Shown here one piece after another: positions 48,501 to 58,425 of a DNA stretch of 64,000 nt. The position numbers and the translations under genes are program-made. The stretch's first letter is position 1; each line of letters starts with the position of its first letter. The notes below the pieces were generated by a model. That model saw only the letters and a list, made by a program, of their open reading frames with translations. It was not told the DNA's origin and did no database searches. The stretch lies in assembly GCF_954871325.1 (NCBI RefSeq), contig NC_088778.1:25901120-25965119 (forward strand), written 5' to 3'. The stretch comes from Gordionus sp. m RMFG-2023. Its lineage: Eukaryota; Nematomorpha; Gordioida; Chordodea; Parachordodidae.

Positions 48501-51500
48501 AATAGTATTTTGAAAAATCTAATTGCACAATATTAATATAATTTATTTTATAATTTTTAAATATTTTATATTACATTTATAGGTTGGTTTTTCAGGTGTA
48601 AAAATAAATTATTAATTTTCATGGATTTACCATCACATTTATGTCTTTTTAGATGTGATGTACCATGTTTATAATTATAAGATAATATACTTGAACAATT
48701 CTTACATTGTACGTAGCCAATGTTTTTTTTATTTTCATCTATGATGATGTTAAATTTAGCCCATATTTCAGATTTTAAATTATTATTTGTATTTCTAAAA
48801 GAATAAATATTATTTTTAATTTTATTAATTATTTCATTAGTATTTTGTGCCATGATATTCCTTTATTTGATTGTTTTGGTAAATATTCTAAAAATTTAGA
48901 TATGAATTATAAAAAATATATTATTAATACTTGAATATTGAGGCTTATTTAAGATATTCCTTTATTTGATTGTTTTGGTAAAATATGTTGTAAAAATTTA
49001 GATATGAATTATAAAAAAATATATTAATACTTTGAATAAATTTGCAGGAAATTAATAATTAGATCGATCTGTGGGTGTTAGGTGTGTTAACCATCACCCA
49101 ATATTATATTAATCATAACTATAATATAATATAATCTTATAACCATTAACTCATAATGTAAAAATTTTTATAAAAAATATTAAGGTCCGGCCCGGCCCGG
49201 ATTTAACAATCTTAGGCCCGGCCCGTATATATTTTAAAATTTTTTTAGGCCCGGCCCGGATATATTTAAAAAATTTTTTTAGGCCCGGCCCGGGTATATT
49301 TAAACGGGCCGGGCTTAGGGCCGGGCCTGCAGGTCTCTGATAATAATATCTACTTTTCTTTAGAATGTCTCTTTTTAAAAAACAATATAATAATCTCATT
49401 GTTTATAAAGTTAGGAACTTAAAAATCCTTAGCGAGAAGAATGTAATAAATTATATTTGAATTCAAATAGCATATATCGATCAGATAAGAAATTTTAATT
49501 TCGATCAATATTCTTGATATTTATTGTGAAAACCGGATTAGAAAATTTATTAGGTAATAAATAAAAATGTGAATTATATCATAGAAAAATATATAATTGG
49601 TAAAAATACAAATACTTTTTATATTTGCATTTTTGCTATTTATTTGAATATCTTACAAATAGTATTTAAAGCTTTAGACTATGTCCTAAATTCAAAAAAG
49701 GACTACTCAAAAGTTTTACGAATTGTACGTATCCGAAATCTTCCATTAAACTTTCACTTATCATATCACTATTTACATACATAACAAACAAATAAATCAT
49801 TGTTATTCGTACACTGAGTACTGTATTTTATTATTTTAAATATGGCCGGGCCTGAAATTTTTTTAAAAAAAAATATCCCGGTCGGGCCGTATATTTTTAA
49901 ACCAAATATCTGAAATCGCCATTAAATCAAAAATAAATATAATATATTTAAAAAAATCCGGGCCGGGCCCGAAATTGTTTAAAAAAAAGCCTGTCGGGTC
50001 AGGCTTGAAAATATAAAACCCGGGCCGGGCCGTGCAAATGGTACCTATGCAGATCTCTGATTTAAATTATATATATTTTTAAGTTTTTATTAAAATTTTA
50101 GGAAAATAATATTATCTTTCTATATAAAATTTTTTTTATTATGGTAAGAAAGCTTTTTTTAAAAAAAATTTGAATCTTAAATACAATTCTTTTTCAGGTT
50201 TCCAACTGTTAATTAGCTACGTTTACTATTAGTTCTTATATTTATTTACATCATACAAAGTAATAACTGAAATACAATTATATATTTACATACATCGTTT
50301 TGTAGATTTAATTAAACATTTACATATTTTTTAATTCGTTTTGTAAATAAAATTATTTTATAAAAATTGACAGGAATATACAGTAATATTATGATTTGTT
50401 GTAACACATTTCCATAATGTGAAAAAACATTATTATATAGTTATATAACTTTCTATAATTATTTTGGTATAATTTTTTTTAAAATATTTTTGATATAATT
50501 TTTAAAAAAATTTTTTAATAATAAAAGCTTAACTTTAATGAAGAACTAAAGTCAAAGTTATGAATTGAATATAGTTTTTTTATGTTTTGGACACAAATTT
50601 AGGTGGGAAAAATGAGAAAAATAATAAAAAAATTTCAAGATTTTTACAATAACTTTCTTTTAAAAATATGTACATTATAAATTTTTTTATTTACTTTTGG
50701 TTATCTAAAGAATGGAAATCAGGATAATAAATTTGAATAATTTCTAAATAAACACGAGTGAAAATTGGAATTTAGGGTTTTTAGATAATTCTTATTTGTT
50801 TAGATTTATATATTTATTCTATGTAAATAAAATATTACTCAATACAAATTAATTAAAAATTTAATCATTTAAAGGAATGCATCGAATTCCATCTTCAATG
50901 AACTTTGTGGTGTGAGAATAAAAATTTGAAAAATTGTATGTAAAATAAATAACTATTCAAAATACTCGTAACAATTGCAATGACTTCTATTCTGTTAATG
51001 CATTTAGAAGAATTCGATCGGTATGATTTTTAATAGCTCCGAAAAAAATTTCGATCGGATTTAATTGTGGTGAATAGGGTGTTAAAAATATGATATTTGG
51101 ATAATTTTCACAAATTATCCTCGCTTATCCATTATCAAAGAATTTGATAATAAAATTTACATAATTCATCGAATTTCCACTTATTCCTATTGTGCATAGG
51201 AATTATATATTTTTCCCCTTGGAGGAAGGTAACTTAACAGATGGTCTTTTTCTCAAGGGTGGCCATTAATTTGCAAACATTTATAAATTTTGAGGTTATT
51301 TTTTAAAATGAGGCTTTATTAAAAATATATTGGTAGATAAATTTTTTTTTCTTAATATTACCTTAAAGCTAATATCTTCTAAGCCTCAATATTTATAATC
51401 TATCTATTTATATACATCCCATTTAGATTCATTTCTTGTTATAATTTAAAATATATAAATTAATTACTTACTAGTATTTTGGTAAAATTTTCACAAGTAT

Positions 51501-54500
51501 TTAAATTTTAAGCTAAATTTTATTATAGCGTGTTATTTTTTCAAAAATTAATAAATTTATTTATATTTTTGATATTTAGGACACAGCCTAATATAAAGAA
51601 GAAGAAAAAGAATTTTTTAAAAATTTCCATTTTAAAAAATAAATTTTAAATTTTGAAAAGGTCTTGATTTTATTATCGACTAATTTTTTTTATGCGCATA
51701 TTTAGAGTTGAGTTATTTTGGCATAATAAAAATCGATGATTTAAATCAATTTTTATTTTTGCTTTTTTAAATAATTATTAGCTTTTGTTTTCAAATAAAA
51801 ACATTTTTATTTCAATATATATTTGTCACTTATAAGTTTTAATTAATTACTATATTTTCTTCTTCATGAAAAGATTTTATGTTGTGTTAAATTAACCCCG
51901 AGATTATTTTATTTTGGTATTAAAAACTTATAAAATCCATTTGTTTTAAAATTTAAGGAGATATAAAAGTAACCTATAAAATTATTTTGTCTTTGTTTAA
52001 TTAATATTAATTCAATATTTTGTTGATTTCTAAGATTAATTCAGATGCAGTTTATAAATATTAATTTTAATATAATATAATATAAATTTTTGTAATTTTA
52101 CTATAAATTATATATTCAGATTAAAATTATTATAAATAGTAAAATATTGATAAACACATGATATTATTGCTAGTTTAAGAAAGATTTATTCATAAATTCC
52201 GCAGGGAAAACCGATATTTCTTTGATTAAATGACTGCTTGTTTGATTAATAAACTCCATATTTTTATATTTTGCTCATATTAAACTTAATTTAAATAAAA
52301 TAATAATGATTTAAATCAAATAAATTGATTTTTATATAAAAGTTCAGAAAATTTTAGCATAAATAATTATAATCGACTTTGATACATTATAAATTGAAAT
52401 AAAAATATATTCAGTTTAAAGTCTGGTTGACACATTCCTCCTGATCATATACTCCCCCACACCTAGTTCACGACAAAATTGTATATTCACAAGACGGGAC
52501 TCATACCTGCTGGAATATATTTCCTTTTAAAATAAGATTTTTTAAATATAAAAATTAAATTAATTACTCATTGTAAATTATTTTGAAATCGAAAGATTTC
52601 GTGACTCCATATTATCTACATAGTAATTTATATATCCTTTACCACAGCGATTTGCTTAACTATGATCAAAAAGTCATCCACTTTTCTGACAGGTCCATTT
52701 AACCGTTGTAAATTAAAATTATAGCTTAAATATTGTTTATTGTTAAATATTACTGAAAACCTGCATAATTCGTATTAACAATGATGTCGTTCATTTTAAC
52801 CGAAATAAACTAAAATACGATCAACCCTCTCCCTCCATCACATCTTTATGTTATAATTGAATTTTTTTTAAATATCGATTATAGAAATGGTTGGAGATCA
52901 ATCCTAACAGAAACCGGAAATCTCAGATTTGCGAATTGTGTCAATACACTTACCACCGGAAGAAGAAATTTAAAGTTCGTTTTAAGTTTTTTTAATAGAT
53001 AGTATAAATATCTTTTCTTAGCAAAGACAAAAAACTTCGAGCTATAGCAAAATTTTGACAACATTTAAAAAAAAAGAATAGAAATGAGACAGAATAAAAC
53101 ACTACAATTACGATGATTTTCACTTAGTTAGTGTTTGTGTCCTCAGGAATTGGGGAGACAAATTAAAAAAGAAACCTGGATTTTCTTTCTCTAAATTTCT
53201 AGGAACTGCTGACCTTTTTAAATTTTTTTATTAAATCCGAATCAGAACTTTAGCAAAAGTGCTACTAATTTATATACGTATACTCTTCAAAAATTTTGCA
53301 TAATTCATTTGGAGGAAGGTGTGGGGGGGGGGGTTATTTAGTGTTCCGCTTATTTATTGCGTCATTGTCTATTAATAGATTTTGGAATAATTGTAATCTA
53401 GAACCGTCTTTAAGAAAAATATTCGAAGCATATTTTTAACAGTACTAAGATAGGAATTTTATTTCACATATGGTTTTACAAATGAATAGAACCTTAGAGC
53501 ACCACTCCCAGGTTACTAAAAAAATTTTGAAGTATATTTGAAGCTACTAACACATTTATTAGCATTTAGAATATGAAAAAATGCCAATTTAACCTCTTAA
53601 CTTTATTTTTATGTACTTTCCCATATCACTGAAACATATGTGTCTTTGACAAAAAGACATTGGACAAAGCATTTAAAGTTTTTACCTAAAATTGGGGTAT
53701 ATTATCCTGAGTATTTTTGTCCAGGGTACTTTTGTCTCCTGAATCTAAAAAAAGCCAGTTATGCTTCTGTTCTCGCCATTTTTCATAAAATAATGCTTCT
53801 ATTCTAACCAATTTTCATAAAAAAATAACGAGGTTATTGCTGCTATTTTGTTTTTATAATATTTAATAATTATATTCTTCATTCTTTTTTGTCAATAAAT
53901 TCCCTTATTTTGAAATCTATCCAAAATTAAATTTATATAAAATATACGTGATATTTATATCGTAACAAATAATTTTTTAAAAAAATAATAAAATTTTTTA
54001 AAAAAATAATAAAATTTTTTAAAAAAATAACAAAATTTTTTTTTGAGAACAAACGCGACGCACAATAACTCTCAAAATATAAGGAAATATTTTCGAAAAT
54101 TATTTTAATTTTTTTAAAAATAAATTATTTTTATTGCATCTCATGTCACGGTATACAGTGTGTCGCAAGGGAAGTGCTAAAAAATTGATCAGATGTCAAC
54201 ACGCCAGCAAAACTTAAGTTCAAAACAATTTGTAAATTCGTTATTTTAAATGTATCTGTTTCGAATACATTTAATAATTTGTATGGAGGACTATTTTAGA
54301 GTTTATATATATCATTATCGATTTCGATACCTTTTAAAGAATATCGTTAATAATTCTGTTCATTTTTTTTATAATAATGAATTAGATCATTATAAAATTT
54401 ATAGTTTTATTCTTTAAGGAACGTAGGGTACCATAAATTGTTATTTGATCTTTTTCAACACTCGCAATGTCATTTAGTATATCTTTCTGAATGATGGATT

Positions 54501-57500
54501 TGGCTCTAAATATACATAAAACTATAAAATAAATTTAATATTTTAACTGTATTCATAATTTAAAAACATAATTTATTTGTAATTAAGTTTTTTAATAGCT
54601 ATAATAAAAAAAAAAGATTTAACAAACCAAGTGAGCATAAGCAATATTTTACCATGCTTGTATATAATTATTCTTTGTTCGTCTCTCCTGTATACAAAAC
54701 ACAGAAGATCCTAGTTGCTGTTAGCACTAATATTAAATTGGAGCGGACTGTATCACAACTCTAGCTGAATTAATAAAATATTATCATGGGTGGTTTCCAA
54801 TCATGTATGCATAGCATTAGCGGTCTTACTCTTAAAACACTCTAGGTTGAATCAAAAAAACAACAGCTATATATGTCCACTGTGCTGCTCATTTGCTCAA
54901 CTTGGCAATATCTAATTCATGTTTTTTACCATTGATATCAAATTGCTTAGGTATAATTTTATTTATTTTAATTAAATTTTTTATATTTATATCAGGCAAA
55001 TATTTAGCATCTATGATGTTTAGATACCCCAAGCGACAAAAATATTTGAAACAATTATATACTCCTTGCCCAACAAGGAGAAAGAAATTGCAAAATGCTT
55101 GTTCAACGAGGAGTCTTCATCATCAAGCAGTAACAGCTTTTATGGAGTTAGAATAGCCTATTATTAACTTGCTGAAATATCACAATGTCCTGAAAGAGAT
55201 ATTTCCCCAGAAGCAAGCAAATTATTGGATTCAATAAATTTTTTTTCCTCATTAGAATGTATTAATAAATTATTTAATTATACACTCATTTTATGTAATA
55301 CTTTTCAAAAACATGACATTGATTTGATTGAGACGATGATAGTAGCGGAGAGCATATTAGAACTCAAGGAAATTAGGGCTATTGTTGAAGAATTTCGTAT
55401 TTTATGTTATTGTTGAGTCAAAAGTATAGCATGAATGAACGGTTTTTAATTCATCAGGCAGCACTTATCAATCTGTAGATATTACTTCCACAAAAACTAT
55501 CCCACCTTTTTCAGATGGTGATAGAAAAAAATATTTGTCAGATTTTTTTTATCATGAATATGTTAAAGTATCTTATGATGCCTTATTAGCTGATTGCCAA
55601 CTATAGTAATTTTAATTATTTTGTATATATTTTTTTTTATGTAAATGATGATTATTATTGCTCAATAATAAATATAAAATTGTTTATTATCTTGAAGAGC
55701 TTATAATTTTTTTTTGAAAATATCATTTTTTTTTCAAACAGTCCAATAAAAAAAATCTGGACGGACTCGAATTATTAGAAAAATTCTCGGATCGGATTGG
55801 TCACGAAAAAAATTTTTCTGACTTGAAAAAATAATTTCGATGCATGGCTTATTTACTATTATAATCGATTATGAGAGCATCACCGCTGGAATTATAATAA
55901 AGTTTTATATATTTTTCAATACTTTTTTTAGTTCAAGGACTGGAAATGGCCACAGTGCTCTACTCGCGACAAACTATTCCATCTTTTATTTGTGATATCC
56001 GTCATAGTTATGATCGGTTGTGCCACCGCATTTATCATTTGCTTCAAAAAGGACAAGGGCTTAAGGAAAAACGAAGAGGTTTTTTTTAAAAAAAAAATTA
56101 CAAATTCTTACAATTATTCCTTTCTTATATTATTTGATTAATTCCAATTTTATTTAACTTTTCTTTATTACAACCTCTTATTTTGAAAAAAAAGATATAT
56201 AACTCACTTTTACACTCCCAAAAAAAGCTCGAACTAAACGAGGGAGAGATAGTCACCCTATCTTGCGGCGTCCTATTTTTCTTGTCCTTTTTCATGGGCA
56301 TGTACGCCGAAATTAAGGCACGTAACCCGATATACAAAATCTGTTCTCAGACTCTGAGCCTTAATCAAAGTTGGATCATCGATGATTACTACGGCGATTT
56401 TAACCACAAAAATCCTTTGAGTCGTCCGCTTAATGATAGAGGGGGCGGTTATTACGACGAGAATGGCATGGATAGAAGGGACGATGGTAAACTTTTATGA
56501 TTTGTAAAGATGTGCGTAACAAAATTTGGCATATTTTACAGTTTAGCCCCGGGTTTCAAAAAATTGATTTTAATCGGGTCGTGTTTGCTAGTTTTCTAAT
56601 GATTTTTTTATAGACGTTTTTTTAAAATTTTAGGATTTAGGTCCAACAATGGCGCTGTCGAAGGAAACAAGAGAGATCGAGGGGGAACTAAGAGGCTTTT
56701 TTCGACCCTATTTAAATCTGGAGTTAATTCCGCTAGCGTACGCAGACCTAATCCTAGACGACTAACTAATAGGCGGAAAACGGAGGGGGAGACCAGTAAT
56801 GAATATTACTTATTAAATTCTTATTTCTTTTATATAATCTACTTATATCCTTTTTGATTGCGTAATTTTGTGCTAAAAATTAAAAAACAAATTTTATAGG
56901 TTCTCTTTTCTTTAATTTTATGCAATTTTAAGTATCATTTTTATTTATTTTATTTGTAAGCACCCTTACCTTCCACCCCAGACTCCCTTTTTAACCAAAA
57001 TTTGATTATCCCCAATAACCTTGTAAGTATATCGTCAAATATCAACCCAAGCTCTAGGGTAGATATCCTACCCACCATCAAAGAAATCATAATTTCTTCA
57101 GCTTCTGCCCAAACAACCATTTTAAACCAATGCGTCACAAATTCTACCCCAAACCTAAATAGGAATAACAATGTACAAAATAATGATACCTCAAATATTT
57201 CCAATGTCCATTGTCCATCCTCGCAACATCTTCCATTTATAATATGTACCGATCACTCAAATCAGAACGTTAATTCGGCCAGTAACCAACCTACGTTGAT
57301 TGGCCCTTATACCAACATATCGAGGCCCAGGCACAGGACTATTAGTGAAGATCAGGCCATGTTTTATTCTGACTCCGGGCTAGCCCACGTTAAAAGGCAT
57401 TTTTCGTTACCCGTTAATAACTATTATCCACCCTTACCCCCGCCCTTTACTTTTCTTGCACGTAATTTAGATAAGGATCAAATATCGAAAGCGGTAGGGA

Positions 57501-57508
57501 ATCGTTAA
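45515..57508 (+). CDS. MARCH1/8-like RING-CH membrane E3 ubiquitin ligase, six coding exons
   Basis: Membrane E3 ligase that moves ubiquitin onto other membrane proteins, in the family usually at endosomes or the cell surface. Exons: 45515-46348, 52885-52974, 55932-56078, about 56228-56486, 56634-56795, 56982-57508. They sum to 2019 bases (672 residues) with every phase matching. The RING-CH is complete as C4HC3: C247, C250, C263, C265, H273, C276, then W280 and C294, C297 (CELC) from exon 2. After it come a Trp-rich linker (FKDWKWPQCS), a membrane segment near 323-346 and a second near 365-384. The long polar tail includes NHKNPLSRPL, similar in layout to the MARCH1/8 tail. The first 246 residues are Pro/Ser/Asn-rich and longer than in vertebrate MARCH1/8. 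An in-frame stop lies 45 bases before the ATG. Exon 4 could start at 56195 or 56228. Donors of exons 1-3 are weak (GTTAGA, GTTCGT, GTTTTT). Untranslated exons could lie upstream. MARCH4/9/11 membership is less likely. Confidence 0.88.
48140..48430. repeat. Tandem array, unit about 75 bases
   Basis: Four to five copies of a unit with ATAAAAATGG, ATATTTTGAGCATATACTAT and TTTATAAAAATAAAACTAAT. The two middle copies are almost identical and the outer ones diverged. It lies inside the BED-finger hAT derivative. Confidence 0.85.
48566..48853 (-). CDS. Orphan BED zinc-finger frame of a hAT element
   Basis: 95 codons from ATG, ending in TAA. It opens MAQNTNEIINKIKNN and continues SEIWAKFN, with Cys and His ligands in CKNC, HLKRHKC and the preceding GTSH. 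This is the DNA-binding finger at the N-terminus of hAT transposases. No DDE or dimerisation exon follows on the minus strand within the element. It is either the first exon of a deleted gene or a small stand-alone finger protein. The reading frame is intact, unlike most element coding here. Confidence 0.6.
   Translation of the reverse strand: MAQNTNEIINKIKNNIYSFRNTNNNLKSEIWAKFNIIIDENKKNIGYVQCKNCSSILSYNYKHGTSHLKRHKCDGKSMKINNLFLHLKNQPINVI
48853..49040. repeat. Direct duplication of about 95 bases
   Basis: GATATTCCTTTATTTGATTG and TTAGATATGAATTATAAAAA occur twice in the same order. The first copy starts at the upstream edge of the BED-finger frame, so the repeat may hold its promoter region. 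Confidence 0.8.
49842..50059. mobile_element. Short CCCGG-rich hAT remnant
   Basis: It shows GGCCGGGCCTG and GGGCCGGGCCGTGCAAATGG blocks and a right end GCAGATCTCTG, which is the family terminus. Flanks TTTTAAAT / ATTTAAAT differ at one base. The left end is worn or truncated. Confidence 0.7.
50575..51595 (-). mobile_element. Tc1/mariner element fossil in MARCH intron 1
   Basis: The left side has TTTTGGACACAAATTTAGG and the right side TTTAGGACACAGCCTAA, loose inverted ends. The minus strand between 51150 and 50960 reads FDNG, then ARIICENYPN and TPYSPQLNPIEIFFGAIKN. This is the end of a DDE-type transposase, with the second acid in FDNG and the third in NPIE. A stop follows FDNG, and upstream parts are out of frame or lost. 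Confidence 0.75.
52885..52974 (+). CDS. MARCH exon 2: second half of the RING-CH zinc ligands
   Basis: This 90-base exon sits alone between introns of 6.5 and 3.0 kb and is easy to miss. It follows a T-rich acceptor ending TTATAG and reads KWLEINPNRN, then ICELCQYTYHRKKKFK. It supplies the conserved Trp and the last two Cys ligands that exon 1 (ending HKYCLT) lacks. The spacing C276-x17-C294-x2-C297 is within the family rule of C-x(11-25)-C-x2-C. The donor AAA|GTTCGT is weak but keeps phase 0 with exon 3 and puts the linker Trp about 15 residues after CELC, as in MARCH8. Confidence 0.88.
52975..55931 (+). other. MARCH intron 2 (3.0 kb)
   Basis: AT-rich intron with an 11-base poly-G run near 53320 and a short AAATTTTTTAAAAAAATAAT tandem near 53970-54035. 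A broken hAT-like transposase relic lies at about 54877-55610. No extra host exon is visible. Confidence 0.75.
54877..55610 (+). pseudogene. hAT-like transposase relic in MARCH intron 2
   Basis: The plus strand reads CAAHLLNLAISNSC (54879-54920), then YPKRQKYLKQLYTPCPTR, then LILCNTFQKHDIDLIE and AESILELKEIRAIVEEF (to about 55410). This order is typical of hAT transposases related to ZMYM or 52-kDa-repressor-like proteins. Catalytic N-terminal and dimerisation parts are not visible, and several stops interrupt it. No inverted ends found, so only a coding scrap remains. Confidence 0.65.
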
Positions 57509-58315
57509 TATATAAATTTTATAATATTACAAAAAATACCATCTTGGACACCTGCACTAAACGATGTTCGCACCTAAATTTTATTATCATAAAAAATTTA
57601 TCAAAAAAATTTAATATATTTTCAAGCACCTAAACCTTATGAAAATGTGTATGCGTACATTATCATTCCTTTAGGAAAACTTTATGCATCATTAATATAT
57701 ATATATTTTTTTAAAAAATTAAAAACTAATAAATATTCATAATATAAATGACATCTCATTTAACGCTGTTAATTTGTTTTTTAAGATATGAATATACATT
57801 ATTATATTATACTTATAACTTCAATTAACAACATTTTAGTTTGTGTACAAAAATAAATAAATAATATTATACTTATGAATTTAATTATATACATATTTTT
57901 TAGAAATATATTATATTAATCTTTTTTATTATTCGCGTCCGCAATATACCAATAACGCTTCCTATAAAAAAACTCTAATTTCTTATATTGGTCAAATGTC
58001 AACAACACTTTAAGGCGGAGCACGTGTGAAGATCATATTTTATGAATAACCCAATTTTTTTTTGAAACTATTTGTTATTAAAATTGAATCATGTTGTATT
58101 GATTATTTTAATATTTTTTTATACGTAATTTATTATATTTATACGCGTCCTTTTTTCTCGTAATGGAAATTGATTAAAAATAAACAGTTTGTAGTAATGC
58201 TAATAATATTTTATGTGACGCTTGAATCCCAATCTTTTAAAAAATTGAATTTAAAAAAAATATATAGAGTTAAAAGTTTTTTTAAAGTTTAGTCGGAAAA
58301 AGAATATATTGTGAC
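57509..58315. other. MARCH 3' flank
   Basis: AT-rich with an AATAAATAAATAA cluster near 57850 that could serve for polyadenylation. No other feature seen. Confidence 0.5.
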
Positions 58316-58425
58316 TAGTGATGCAAAATTGCTCTATTTGGGCCTAAAAACCGCTAACTCAGTATTTTATCCAGAAAAATATTATGCGAACTTGAAGATT
58401 TTGCTCATGATGGCACAGTTTGGAC

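Larger units (their letters stand above)
47734..49339 (-). mobile_element. CAGAGACCTGCAG hAT derivative carrying only a BED finger
   Basis: 1606 bp in MARCH intron 1, starting CAGAGACCTGCAGAGGCACC and ending CCTGCAGGTCTCTG. Both ends hold tandem GGCCCGGCCCGGAT units spaced by A/T runs (about five on the left, four on the right). The interior has a minus-strand BED-finger frame (48566-48853), a 75-base tandem array (48140-48430) and a duplicated 90-100 base block (48853-49040). The catalytic part of the transposase is absent. The flanking 8-mers ATAGATAT and ATAATAAT match only in part. Confidence 0.85.
46349..52884 (+). other. MARCH intron 1 (6.5 kb), filled with transposon remains
   Basis: The intron holds a CAGAGACCTGCAG-type hAT derivative (47734-49339), a smaller relative (49842-50059) and a Tc1/mariner fossil near 50575-51595. 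The rest is AT-rich sequence with no exon I could support. It separates the two halves of the ring-coding sequence. Confidence 0.8.
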
